Assembly (NCBI GenBank): GCA_020636915.1
Contig: JACJWV010000005.1
Location: 180,718-244,717, forward strand
Direction of reading: 5' to 3'
DNA: 64,000 nt
From: Nocardioides sp.
GTDB lineage: Bacteria; Actinomycetota; Actinomycetes; Propionibacteriales; Nocardioidaceae
Each line of letters begins with the position of its first letter. Within the stretch, counting starts at the first letter, position 1. Both the position numbers and the translations under genes were made by a program. Positions 16,154 to 23,585 of the stretch are shown one piece after another. The notes beneath the pieces were generated by a model. It ran no database searches. It was not told the origin of the DNA and worked only from the letters and a program-made list of their open reading frames with translations.

Positions 16154-16630
16154 GTGACCACCGCCGACCTGATCGCCGCCCTGGTGATCGCCGTGGGCCT
16201 GGTCGGCATCCTGGTCCCGATCCTGCCGGGCTCGATCCTGGTCGTGGCCGCCATCCTCGGCTGGGCCGTGGCCGAGGGCGGCGCGACCGCCTGGACGGTG
16301 TTCGCCGTCGCCACGACGCTCGTCGTGGCCGGCGCGGTCGTGAAGTACGTCGTGCCCGGCCGCCGCCTGCAGGTCGCGGGCATCCCCGCGACGACGCAGT
16401 GGGCCGGGGTCGCGCTGGGCGTCGTCGGATTCTTCGTCGTCCCGGTCGTCGGGCTGTTCCTGGGCTTCGTGCTCGGCGTCTACCTGGCCGAGCTGGCGCG
16501 GGTCGGGTCCTCCGGCGCCTGGCCGTCCACGGTCCACTCCCTGAAGGCGGTCGGCACGTCCATCGTCATCGAGCTCGTCGCCGCCGTCGCCGCGACGTGG
16601 GTGTGGGTCTACGGGGTGGTCGTGACGTGA
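16154..16630 (+). CDS. DUF456 membrane protein
   Basis: Integral membrane protein of 158 residues with four to five hydrophobic segments, a GILVPILPGSILVVAA motif near the N-terminus and glycine-rich packing motifs (GVVGFFVVPVVGLFLGF). These are hallmarks of DUF456, whose function is unknown. TAGGGT at 16141-16146 lies 7 bases before GTG 16154, so the message is probably leaderless. The stop overlaps the start of the EamA-type transporter as GTGA, so the two are translationally coupled. Confidence 0.8.
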   Translation: MTTADLIAALVIAVGLVGILVPILPGSILVVAAILGWAVAEGGATAWTVFAVATTLVVAGAVVKYVVPGRRLQVAGIPATTQWAGVALGVVGFFVVPVVGLFLGFVLGVYLAELARVGSSGAWPSTVHSLKAVGTSIVIELVAAVAATWVWVYGVVVT

Positions 16631-17460
16631 CGGTGCTGCTGTCGCTGCTCGCGGCGGCGTCGTACGGCCTCGGCGACTTCAACGGCGGGCTGTTCTCGCG
16701 GCGCGGCGGCGCCTGGGCGGTCTCGCTGGTCGCCCAGCTCGGGGGTACGACGATGGTGCTCGTCGTCGTCGCGTTCACCGGCGGCTCCCCCACCGCAGCC
16801 GACCTCGGCTGGGCGGTCGCCGGTGGCGTCGCCAACGGCTTCGGCACCGCCTTCCTCTACCGCGGCCTGGCGTCGGGACGGATGGGCGTGGTCGCACCGG
16901 TCTCCGGGGTCGGCGCCGTGGTGGTGCCGGTCCTGGTCGGCACCCTGGCCGGCGAGCGCCCCGGGGGGCTGGTCTGGCTCGGCGTCCTGCTGGCCCTCCC
17001 GGCGATCTGGCTGGTCTCCCGCGAGCCGGTCACCGGTCCGACCGTCGGCGTGGGCTCCGGGCTGCTCGACGGGGTCCTCGCCGGACTCGGGTTCGGCACC
17101 CTGTTCGCGGCGCTCGCGCAGATCCCCGGCTCGGCCGGCTGGTTCCCGCTCGCGCTCAACCAGCTCGTCGCCGGGTTCGCGATCATCGGCATCGCGACCG
17201 TGCTGCGGGCCTCCTGGGTCCCGACGAACCGCTACGCCCTCGGGGGGCTGCTCAGCGGCGCGCTCGGCGCGCTGGCGACCGGGCTGTTCCAGGTCGCCAC
17301 CCGGCACGGCTACCTCGCCGTCGCCGCCGTGATCACCTCGCTCTACCCCGCCGTCACGGTGCTGCTCGCGGCGACCGTGCTGCGCGAGCACGTGCACCGC
17401 GCCCAGGCCGTCGGGCTGGCCCTGTGCGCCGGGTGCATCGTGCTCGTCGCGGCCGGGTGA
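16627..17460 (+). CDS. EamA/DMT-family transporter
   Basis: Inner-membrane protein of 277 residues with about ten predicted helices in two repeated halves, the drug/metabolite transporter architecture. The first half carries LASGRMGVVAPVSGVGAVVVP and the second ITSLYPAVTVLLAATVLREH, the usual signature at the end of EamA domains. GTG 16627 overlaps the DUF456 stop by 4 bases. It converges on a secreted-protein gene only 19 bases away. Substrate unknown; family members export metabolites or amino acids. Confidence 0.82.
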   Translation: MTVLLSLLAAASYGLGDFNGGLFSRRGGAWAVSLVAQLGGTTMVLVVVAFTGGSPTAADLGWAVAGGVANGFGTAFLYRGLASGRMGVVAPVSGVGAVVVPVLVGTLAGERPGGLVWLGVLLALPAIWLVSREPVTGPTVGVGSGLLDGVLAGLGFGTLFAALAQIPGSAGWFPLALNQLVAGFAIIGIATVLRASWVPTNRYALGGLLSGALGALATGLFQVATRHGYLAVAAVITSLYPAVTVLLAATVLREHVHRAQAVGLALCAGCIVLVAAG

Positions 17461-17479
17461 GCCCGACCCGGTCCTCCAC

Positions 17480-18034
17480 CTAGCCGGCGGACAGCCAGTC
17501 GGTCCAGGAGCCGGCCGCACCGAGCCAGTCGGTGATCGGGTGCGAGCCGTCGTAGAGGTCGACCATCTTCACCCCGACCCGCGCACGGTCCGGGCTGCCC
17601 AGGCACTCCCGCGCAGCCGTGAACCGGACCACGTCGGAGGCGAACCCCAGGTGCACGCTGTGGTCGCAGGTGAGCGGCTCCCCCACCTGGCGCTGGTGGC
17701 GCATCCGGACGAGCTGGTAGTCCGTGCCCTCGTAGAGGCCGGTGGTCAGCCGGTACTCCGGACCGCTCGCGGCGCTGCGCGTGTCGATGCGGATCGTCAG
17801 GCCGGCCGGCCCCTGCTCGGAGTGGCGCCGCAGGTCGGTCACCTCGACCCGCACCGCCAGCCGCGACGCGGTGTGGTCGACGGTCACCCGGCGGATGTCG
17901 TTGAGCGAGGCACCGCCGACGTCGGCGGGGTCGGGGTACGACGCCCGCTCGGCCGCGGCCGGGCCGGCGAGCAGTCCGATGACGGTGGTGGCGGCCGCGG
18001 CCAGGGGGACGGCGACCCGAGTCGTGAGCTCCAT
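17480..18034 (-). CDS. Secreted protein of unknown function
   Basis: Protein of 184 residues with an N-terminal signal peptide (about residues 1-28, ending GPAAAERA). The mature part has beta-strand character, with LAVRVEVTDLRR and LTIRIDTRS, and two Cys spaced about 20 residues apart (LTCDHS, RECLG) that could form a disulfide. I do not recognise a family. ATG 18034 begins the signal peptide but has GAGGAG only 1 base upstream, which is too close. A GTG 15 bases earlier is an alternative. It is divergent from the second sulfotransferase gene. Confidence 0.6.
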   Translation of the reverse strand: MELTTRVAVPLAAAATTVIGLLAGPAAAERASYPDPADVGGASLNDIRRVTVDHTASRLAVRVEVTDLRRHSEQGPAGLTIRIDTRSAASGPEYRLTTGLYEGTDYQLVRMRHQRQVGEPLTCDHSVHLGFASDVVRFTAARECLGSPDRARVGVKMVDLYDGSHPITDWLGAAGSWTDWLSAG

Positions 18035-18096
18035 GCTCCTCAGACTCACCCGCGGCCCGGAAGGTTGCAAGGTGCGGCGACCGGTATGTTGCGCCC

Positions 18097-18819
18097 GTGA
18101 CCGGCCCCGAGATCTCCGCCGAGGTGTTCCGGACCGAGCCCGAGCGGCGGACCCGGCTCACCGCCGAGGCGCGGCAGGCGCTGCGGCAGCTGGCGCGGCC
18201 CGGCTCGCGGTCGGGCGAGCTGTCGCCGTCGGCGTACAACCTGACGATCAGCCACGCGCACCGGTTCATGTGGTTCCGGGTCGCCAAGGTCGCGACCCGC
18301 ACGCTCCTCGGCTACTTCGAGGACCACGGTGTGGCGCTCGACGTCGACCACGCCTACCGGATGCGCTACCCCACGGCGCTGTTCGCGGACTACTTCAAGT
18401 TCGGGTTCGTCCGCCACCCGCTCCCCCGCTTCGTCTCGACCTGGCAGGACAAGGTCGTCAACGCCAACTACTTCGACCTCGACGACGACGTCCTCGGCCG
18501 CGTGCGGGAGCGGCCCGAGGCGTTCGCCGCGTGGGTGGCCGACCAGGACCTGACCGTCGCCGACCAGCACCTCGCGCTCCAGACCCGCCTGATCGACCTG
18601 ACGCAGGTCGACTTCCTCGGCCGGCTGGAGACCTTCGACGCCGACTTCGCGCTCGTCTGCCGGCGGCTCGGCCTGCCCGTCGCCGCGGCGGCTCCCCGCC
18701 ACCGCACGGCGACCGCCCGGACCCCCGAGATGCTGGGATCCGCGGAGCTGCAGTCGGCGGTCGCGGATCTCTACCGGCTGGACTACCAGGTCCTCGGCTA
18801 CGACCCGGCCGGCCTCTAG
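18097..18819 (+). CDS. Sulfotransferase family 2 protein (second copy)
   Basis: Probable PAPS-dependent carbohydrate sulfotransferase, 240 residues. The 5'-phosphosulfate region is FRVAKVATRTLL (in place of KTGGST-like loops) and the 3'-phosphate region is FVRHPLPRFVSTW, a standard sulfotransferase family 2 pattern. It is only distantly similar to the copy at 4233. TATGTT at 18085-18090 lies 6 bases before GTG 18097. Its stop is 3 bases from the stop of the convergent P450 gene. Acceptor unknown. Confidence 0.78.
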   Translation: MTGPEISAEVFRTEPERRTRLTAEARQALRQLARPGSRSGELSPSAYNLTISHAHRFMWFRVAKVATRTLLGYFEDHGVALDVDHAYRMRYPTALFADYFKFGFVRHPLPRFVSTWQDKVVNANYFDLDDDVLGRVRERPEAFAAWVADQDLTVADQHLALQTRLIDLTQVDFLGRLETFDADFALVCRRLGLPVAAAAPRHRTATARTPEMLGSAELQSAVADLYRLDYQVLGYDPAGL

Positions 18820-18822
18820 GCC

Positions 18823-20082
18823 CTAGCCGGCGACCGGCAGCTCCTGCGGACCCCGGATCAGCGTGGCGGTGCGCCGGCGCACCGCGCCGGCCCGGCGCAG
18901 GCGCGGCACCCGCTCGGCCAGCTGCTGCAGGGCGACGGTCGCCTCCATCTCGGCGAGCGGGCGGCCCACGCAGTGGTGGATGCCGCTGGAGAAGGCGAGG
19001 TGTTCCCCGACGTCGGTGCGTGCCAGGTCGAAGGTCGCCGGGTCGGCGAAGACGGCCGGGTCGCGGTTGGCCCCGCCGAGCAGGACGTTGACCCAGCAGC
19101 CGCGGGCGATCGGCACCCCGGCGACCTCGCCCTCGTCGAACGCGACGCGGGCGGTGCGCTGCACCGGCGGGTCGTAGCGCAGCGTCTCCTGCACCGCCGC
19201 CGCGGCGAGGCCGGGGTCGGCGACCAGAGCGGCCCACTGGTCGGGGTGGTCCAGGAGGGCGTTCACGGCGTTGCCGACCAGGTTGACCGTCGTCTCGAAC
19301 CCGGCGACCAGCAGCAGCGAGCACAGCGGCAGCAGCTCGCCGGGGCGGATGGTGCCCGCCGCCTCGGCAGCCACCAGCTCGCTGACCAGGTCGTCGACGG
19401 GCTCGCGACGCCGCAGCTCGAACAGCTCCTCGAGAAGGCTGCCGATCGCCGCGTCCGCAGCCATCACCTCCCGCGCGTGGGAGAGCGACCGGATGCCGGA
19501 GAGGGCGCTGCCGATCGCGGCGCCGTACCGGCTGAACGCGGCGGTGTCGGCGTCGGGGATGCCGAGCAGGTCGCAGATCACCGCGATGGGCAGCGGCGCG
19601 GCGAGCGACCCGACCAGGTCGACCCGGCCGGTGCGCGCGGCCGCCTCGACGTCGTCCAGCAGGCCGGCCACCGTCTTCTCCACGGAGTCCCGCATCGCCG
19701 CGATCCGGCGCGGGCTGAACGCCGGCGCGACGAGCCGGCGCAGCCGGGTGTGGTCCGGCGGGTTGCGGTCCAGGAACGACAGGTCGAAGTCCGGCGGCGG
19801 ATCGGTCCCCTCGGGCTGGACGCCCCAGCGGCGGCTGCGCAGCAGCTCCTTGCAGATCGCGTGGTCGGCGGTCGCGAGGTTGCCCAGCGGGGTCGTGACG
19901 AACGGGCCGGCGGCGCGGATCTGCTCGTAGATCGGGTAGGGGTCGTCGCGGCCGGGGGCGAACCGCAGGCGGGCGAACGGCACCCGGCGCACGTAGGCGT
20001 GGTAAGCGCCGCGCGCCTGCTCGGCGTACAGCCGGGACGCGAAACGGGCCGCGCCGCGCAGCTGCGCGACCCGGCCCGTCAT
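18823..20082 (-). CDS. Cytochrome P450
   Basis: Soluble bacterial-type haem monooxygenase, 419 residues. The I-helix oxygen-binding motif is AGFETT, the K-helix ExxR is ETLR, and the haem loop is FSSGIHHCVG with the thiolate ligand at Cys371. It needs ferredoxin and a reductase, neither of which is nearby. ATG 20082 lies 13 bases downstream of the stop of the principal sigma factor gene on the same strand, so read-through from that gene is possible. No strong ribosome binding site is visible. Substrate cannot be inferred. Confidence 0.9.
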   Translation of the reverse strand: MTGRVAQLRGAARFASRLYAEQARGAYHAYVRRVPFARLRFAPGRDDPYPIYEQIRAAGPFVTTPLGNLATADHAICKELLRSRRWGVQPEGTDPPPDFDLSFLDRNPPDHTRLRRLVAPAFSPRRIAAMRDSVEKTVAGLLDDVEAAARTGRVDLVGSLAAPLPIAVICDLLGIPDADTAAFSRYGAAIGSALSGIRSLSHAREVMAADAAIGSLLEELFELRRREPVDDLVSELVAAEAAGTIRPGELLPLCSLLLVAGFETTVNLVGNAVNALLDHPDQWAALVADPGLAAAAVQETLRYDPPVQRTARVAFDEGEVAGVPIARGCWVNVLLGGANRDPAVFADPATFDLARTDVGEHLAFSSGIHHCVGRPLAEMEATVALQQLAERVPRLRRAGAVRRRTATLIRGPQELPVAG

Positions 20083-20095
20083 CGTGGAGCCGGCC

Positions 20096-21610
20096 CTAGT
20101 CGAGGTAGTCGCGCAGGACCTGCGAGCGGCTCGGGTGGCGCAGCTTCGACATCGTCTTGGACTCGATCTGGCGGATCCGCTCACGGGTCACGCCGTAGAC
20201 CTTGCCGATCTCGTCGAGTGTCTTGGGCTGGCCGTCGGTGAGGCCGAACCGCATGCTCACCACACCGGCCTCGCGCTCCGAGAGGGTGTCGAGGACCGCG
20301 TGCAGCTGCTCCTGCAGCAGCGTGAACGACACCGCGTCGGCCGGGACGATCGCCTCGGAGTCCTCGATCAGGTCGCCGAACTCGGAGTCGCCGTCCTCGC
20401 CGAGGGGGGTGTGCAGCGAGATCGGCTCGCGGCCGTACTTCTGGACCTCGATGACCTTCTCGGGGGTCATGTCGAGCTCCTTGGCGAGCTCCTCGGGCGT
20501 GGGCTCGCGGCCCAGGTCCTGCAGCATCTGGCGCTGCACGCGGGCCAGCTTGTTGATGACCTCGACCATGTGCACCGGGATCCGGATGGTGCGGGCCTGG
20601 TCGGCCATCGCACGGGTGATCGCCTGCCGGATCCACCACGTGGCGTAGGTCGAGAACTTGTAGCCCTTGGTGTAGTCGAACTTCTCCACCGCGCGGATCA
20701 GGCCCAGGTTGCCCTCCTGGATCAGGTCCAGGAACAGCATCCCGCGGCCGGTGTAGCGCTTGGCGAGGCTGACGACGAGACGCAGGTTGGCCTCGAGCAG
20801 GTGGTTCTTCGCGCGGCGGCCGTCCTCGGCGATCCACTCCAGCTCCTCCTGGAGCTTCGCGGACATCTTGCCGCCCTTGGCGAGCTTCTCCTCCGAGAAC
20901 AGGCCGGCCTCGATCCGCTTGGCGAGCTCGACCTCCATCTCGGCGTTGAGCAGCGGGACCTTGCCGATCTGCTTGAGGTAGTCCTTGACCGGGTCGGCGG
21001 TCGCGCCGGCGACCATGACCTGCTGCTCGGGCTCGTCGGTGTCGTCGGCCGCGGACACGACGAACGACGCCTCCTTCTCGTCCTCCGCGATGCTCGGGTC
21101 GGACTTGACGTCCTTCTCGAACTGCTCGTCGGGGAGGTCGGGGAGGACCTTCTTGCCGTCCGGGCCGATCACGGCCTCCTCGACGACGACCTCGACGACG
21201 ACCTCCTCGCCCGCCTGCGGAGCGGCCGGCGCGGACCCGGCCGGGGCCGCGGCGCGCTTCGCCGGCGCGGCCTTCTTCGCCGGGGCGGCCTTCTTGGCCG
21301 GCGCCGCAGCGGTCTTGGCCGTGGCCCTGGCCGCCGTCTTCGTGGCCGGAGCCTTCGCCGTCGCGGTCTTGCGCGACGACGCGGCTGCCACCGCACGCGT
21401 GCTGACCGGGATCTGGACGGAGATGCCCAGGGCGCTCAGGTGGGCCAGCAGCGCCTTGAGGTGCCGCGGCTCGACGGCGGCGTCCTCACTGGCCTGGCGG
21501 ACCTCCTCCGGCGTGATGCTGCCGGTAGGGGCGCCTCGCTCGATGAGGGCCACGACGGCAGGGTGCGTGAGCACCTCGGCAGGAAGCATCTTGCGTGCGT
21601 TCGAGGACAC
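20096..21610 (-). CDS. Principal RNA polymerase sigma factor (RpoD/HrdB)
   Basis: Housekeeping sigma-70 factor of 504 residues. The N-terminal region (about 65-125) is a long Ala/Lys-rich linker (AAPAKKAAPAKKAAPAKRAAA), as in Streptomyces HrdB. Region 1.2 has DPVKDYLKQIG, region 2 has LIQEGNLGLIRAVEKFDYTKG and FSTYATWWIRQAI, and region 4 ends with YGVTRERIRQIE. GTG 21610 is preferred over GTG 21616 because GAGAGG then has normal spacing (5 bases). Upstream on the same strand are a TTGACG (21669-21674) and a TAGATC (21642-21647), but they are 21 bases apart, too far for a normal promoter. Confidence 0.93.
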   Translation of the reverse strand: MSSNARKMLPAEVLTHPAVVALIERGAPTGSITPEEVRQASEDAAVEPRHLKALLAHLSALGISVQIPVSTRAVAAASSRKTATAKAPATKTAARATAKTAAAPAKKAAPAKKAAPAKRAAAPAGSAPAAPQAGEEVVVEVVVEEAVIGPDGKKVLPDLPDEQFEKDVKSDPSIAEDEKEASFVVSAADDTDEPEQQVMVAGATADPVKDYLKQIGKVPLLNAEMEVELAKRIEAGLFSEEKLAKGGKMSAKLQEELEWIAEDGRRAKNHLLEANLRLVVSLAKRYTGRGMLFLDLIQEGNLGLIRAVEKFDYTKGYKFSTYATWWIRQAITRAMADQARTIRIPVHMVEVINKLARVQRQMLQDLGREPTPEELAKELDMTPEKVIEVQKYGREPISLHTPLGEDGDSEFGDLIEDSEAIVPADAVSFTLLQEQLHAVLDTLSEREAGVVSMRFGLTDGQPKTLDEIGKVYGVTRERIRQIESKTMSKLRHPSRSQVLRDYLD

Positions 21611-21768
21611 GAACACCTCTCGTGAAACGACAGTCGAAACCGATCTAGGGCGCGGCCCGTCCCGGTGTCGTCAAGAGCCGCTCCGCACATTCTGCCACGC
21701 ACCTGCACAGAGACCGCCAATCGGGGCAAAGCCGAGATGGCCGGTACGCACCGGGCCTGCGGAGCCGG

Positions 21769-22338
21769 TCAGCCGGCGCTCCCCTTCGCGGCGGCCTTCT
21801 GCTGCTTCTTGAAGTCCCGGACCTTCTGCAAGGACGCCTCGTCCACGACGTCCGCGACCGAGCGGTAGCCGTCCTCGGCGTAGGCGCCGACAGCGGCCTC
21901 CCACCCCGGCGGCCGGACGCCGACCTGCTTGGCCAGCAGCGCGACGAAGATCTGAGCCTTCTGCTTGCCGAAGCCCGGCAGCTCCATGACCCGGGCCAGC
22001 AGCTCCTTGCCGGTCGCGGCCTCGCTCCACAGTCGCTCGGCGTGCCCGTCGTACCGCTCCTCGACGAGGGCGGCGACGGCCTGCAGCCGGGCCGCCATCG
22101 ACCCGGGGAACCGGTGGATCGCCGGCGGCGTGCTGCACAGGGCCGCGAACTCCTCGGGGTCCGCGGCCGCGATCCGCGCGGGCTCGAGGGTGCCGAACCG
22201 GTCGAGCACCTTGGCGGGGCCGCGGAACGCGTGCTCCATCGGGTACTGCTGGTCGAGCATCATGCCGACCAGCAGCGCGAACGGGTCGTCGGTCAGGACC
22301 TGGTCGGCGTGCTCGTCGCCGGTGAGGTGGAGGGCCAT
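21769..22338 (-). CDS. HhH-GPD-like protein lacking the catalytic Asp
   Basis: Protein of 189 residues related to helix-hairpin-helix DNA glycosylases. An N-terminal DPFALLVGMMLDQQYPMEHAF segment and the hairpin MELPGFGKQKAQIFVALL (about 118-135) are clear. The GPD family places a catalytic Asp some 20 residues after the hairpin; here the region reads VGVRPPGWEAAVG, with no Asp. I recall an uncharacterised HhH-GPD subfamily of this kind in actinobacteria. The C-terminus is Lys-rich. CAGGAT at 22345-22350 lies 6 bases before ATG 22338. It may bind DNA without glycosylase activity. Confidence 0.72.
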   Translation of the reverse strand: MALHLTGDEHADQVLTDDPFALLVGMMLDQQYPMEHAFRGPAKVLDRFGTLEPARIAAADPEEFAALCSTPPAIHRFPGSMAARLQAVAALVEERYDGHAERLWSEAATGKELLARVMELPGFGKQKAQIFVALLAKQVGVRPPGWEAAVGAYAEDGYRSVADVVDEASLQKVRDFKKQQKAAAKGSAG

Positions 22339-22370
22339 GGGGCCATCCTGCCTCAGCGGCGCGGACGGGT

Positions 22371-22403
22371 CAGTCGGCCTTCAGTCGGCCTTCAGTCGGC
22401 CTT
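22371..22403. repeat. Three tandem 11-base repeats over a stop codon
   Basis: CAGTCGGCCTT is repeated three times exactly without spacers. The last repeat encodes the final codons of the universal stress protein; the stop codon TGA lies at 22392-22394. The other two units follow in the 3' untranslated region. This looks like a slippage expansion that copied the C-terminal KAD-stop codons. Confidence 0.85.
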
Positions 22404-22793
22404 GACGGCCAGCACCGGGCAGTGCGCGTCGAGCAGCACCCGCTGGGCGTTGCTGCCGAGGATCAGCTTGCCGACCGGCGACCGGCGGCGCAGCCCGATG
22501 ACGATGAGCTCGGCGTCGTTGGCCTCGGCGATGCTGATGAGGTCCTCGGCCGGCTCGAAGCCGCGCACCAGCTGGCGGACCTCGTAGGGGACACCCGCGT
22601 CGTCGAGCACCCGCCGGACCGCGGTCATCTCGCGCTCGGCCTGGGTCGAGGCGTCCGCATCGAAGTCGGTCCCGCCGCGGTGCGAGTTGACCACCACGAG
22701 CTTCGAGTCGCGCAGCCGGGCCTCCTGCACGGCCCGGTGCAGGGCCGCCTCGCCCTCCGGCTTGGGCACGTAGCCCACCACGACGGTCCCCAT
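22392..22793 (-). CDS. Universal stress protein (UspA family)
   Basis: Single-domain Usp protein of 133 residues. It begins with TVVVGYVPKPEG and ends with the ATP-binding consensus as GLRRRSPVGKLILGS followed by a terminal VLAVKAD strand, so it is predicted to be the nucleotide-binding class. ATG 22793 has GGGAGG about 5 bases upstream. Its 3' end carries two extra tandem copies of the final 11 bases. Single-gene unit; likely stress or dormancy responsive by family, with no operator visible. Confidence 0.9.
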   Translation of the reverse strand: MGTVVVGYVPKPEGEAALHRAVQEARLRDSKLVVVNSHRGGTDFDADASTQAEREMTAVRRVLDDAGVPYEVRQLVRGFEPAEDLISIAEANDAELIVIGLRRRSPVGKLILGSNAQRVLLDAHCPVLAVKAD

Positions 22794-22933
22794 CGAGCCT
22801 CCCTGTGCTCTTGTCCGTGCCGGCCGGCGGCTGCCGGCGCGACCGATGTCCAGCACGGTATCGGATGCACCAGGCCGCCGCAGCCTGTGGACGACCGGCA
22901 GCACCGAACGGACCGCGGGGGCAGGCTGGCGAC

Positions 22934-23419
22934 GTGCCAGGCGAGGTGAACGGCGGGGTGGGTGATGGGGTCGGTGGTGGGTCGGGTGGTGTCGGGGAGG
23001 GGATCCGCGAGCCGGTCCCCCGCGCGATCGCCACGGTGCTGCGGCGCGCGGCGCTCGACCACGCCCGTGCCGAGCACCGGCGCGGCTTCCCCCCGTTGTT
23101 GCACGTCGGCTTCCCCGGCGGGGCCGAGGAGCTCTTCACCCTGGCCCCGGGTGAGCCTGCCGACCACGCGCTCCGCGCCGACGTCGTGGCCGCGCTCCTG
23201 CACCGGTGCCGCCGCAGCACCGACCGGCTCCCGCTCGTCTGGCTCACCCGCGCCGGACCGCTCGAGCTGCAGGACGTCGACGCCGCCTGGCTGGCCGCGG
23301 CCCGCACCGCGGCGGCCGAGGCGGGGACGCCGCTGGCGATGGTCGTGGTCACCCGGCACGGCTGGTGGGACCCCCGCAGCGGGGTGCGGCGGTCCTGGAA
23401 GCGGCTGCGCGAGCGCTAG
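22934..23419 (+). CDS. Hypothetical protein with glycine-rich N-terminus
   Basis: Protein of 161 residues that I do not recognise. Residues 5-22 are Gly/Val-rich, encoded by a dense run of G tracts (22954-23002). The rest is a mixed alpha/beta domain with LPLVWLTRAGPLELQDVD, AMVVVTRHGWWDP and a basic C-terminus RRSWKRLRER. The pattern of strands alternating with helices could be a small nucleotide or nuclease fold, but nothing is diagnostic. CAGGCT at 22922-22927 lies 6 bases before GTG 22934. Its TAG stop is the first element of the long palindrome that follows. Confidence 0.6.
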   Translation: MPGEVNGGVGDGVGGGSGGVGEGIREPVPRAIATVLRRAALDHARAEHRRGFPPLLHVGFPGGAEELFTLAPGEPADHALRADVVAALLHRCRRSTDRLPLVWLTRAGPLELQDVDAAWLAAARTAAAEAGTPLAMVVVTRHGWWDPRSGVRRSWKRLRER

Positions 23420-23585
23420 TGGTCACCACCGGAAGTTCGTCGTGCGTCCCGCACCCCGGGCACGCACCTCGCTGCGTTGGCGTCGCTCGGAAGACGACGG
23501 AGTATGCCGTCGCTCCGCCGCCTTTGCGAGGCACGCACCCGGAGCACGGGCCACCCCCGACGAACTTCCAGCGGCGACCACTAGT
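23417..23585. repeat. Long near-perfect palindrome holding both flanking stop codons
   Basis: A roughly 169-base inverted repeat centred near 23503. The outermost 26 bases at each end (starting TAGTGGTC and ending GACCACTA, both with GGAAGTTCGTCG inside) match with three mismatches. The next 20 or so bases also pair, mostly with C/T and A/G changes that become G-U pairs in the minus-strand RNA. The core is CGACGG-AGTATG-CCGTCG. The left end contains the TAG stop of the plus-strand gene and the right end contains the TAG stop of the minus-strand gene. It may be a giant bidirectional terminator or a small non-autonomous mobile element. Confidence 0.75.

Noticed and set aside
21642..21674. Housekeeping promoter TTGACG to TAGATC before the principal sigma factor
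   Set aside because: The spacing is 21 bases, outside the 16-19 range, so I do not list it as a promoter.
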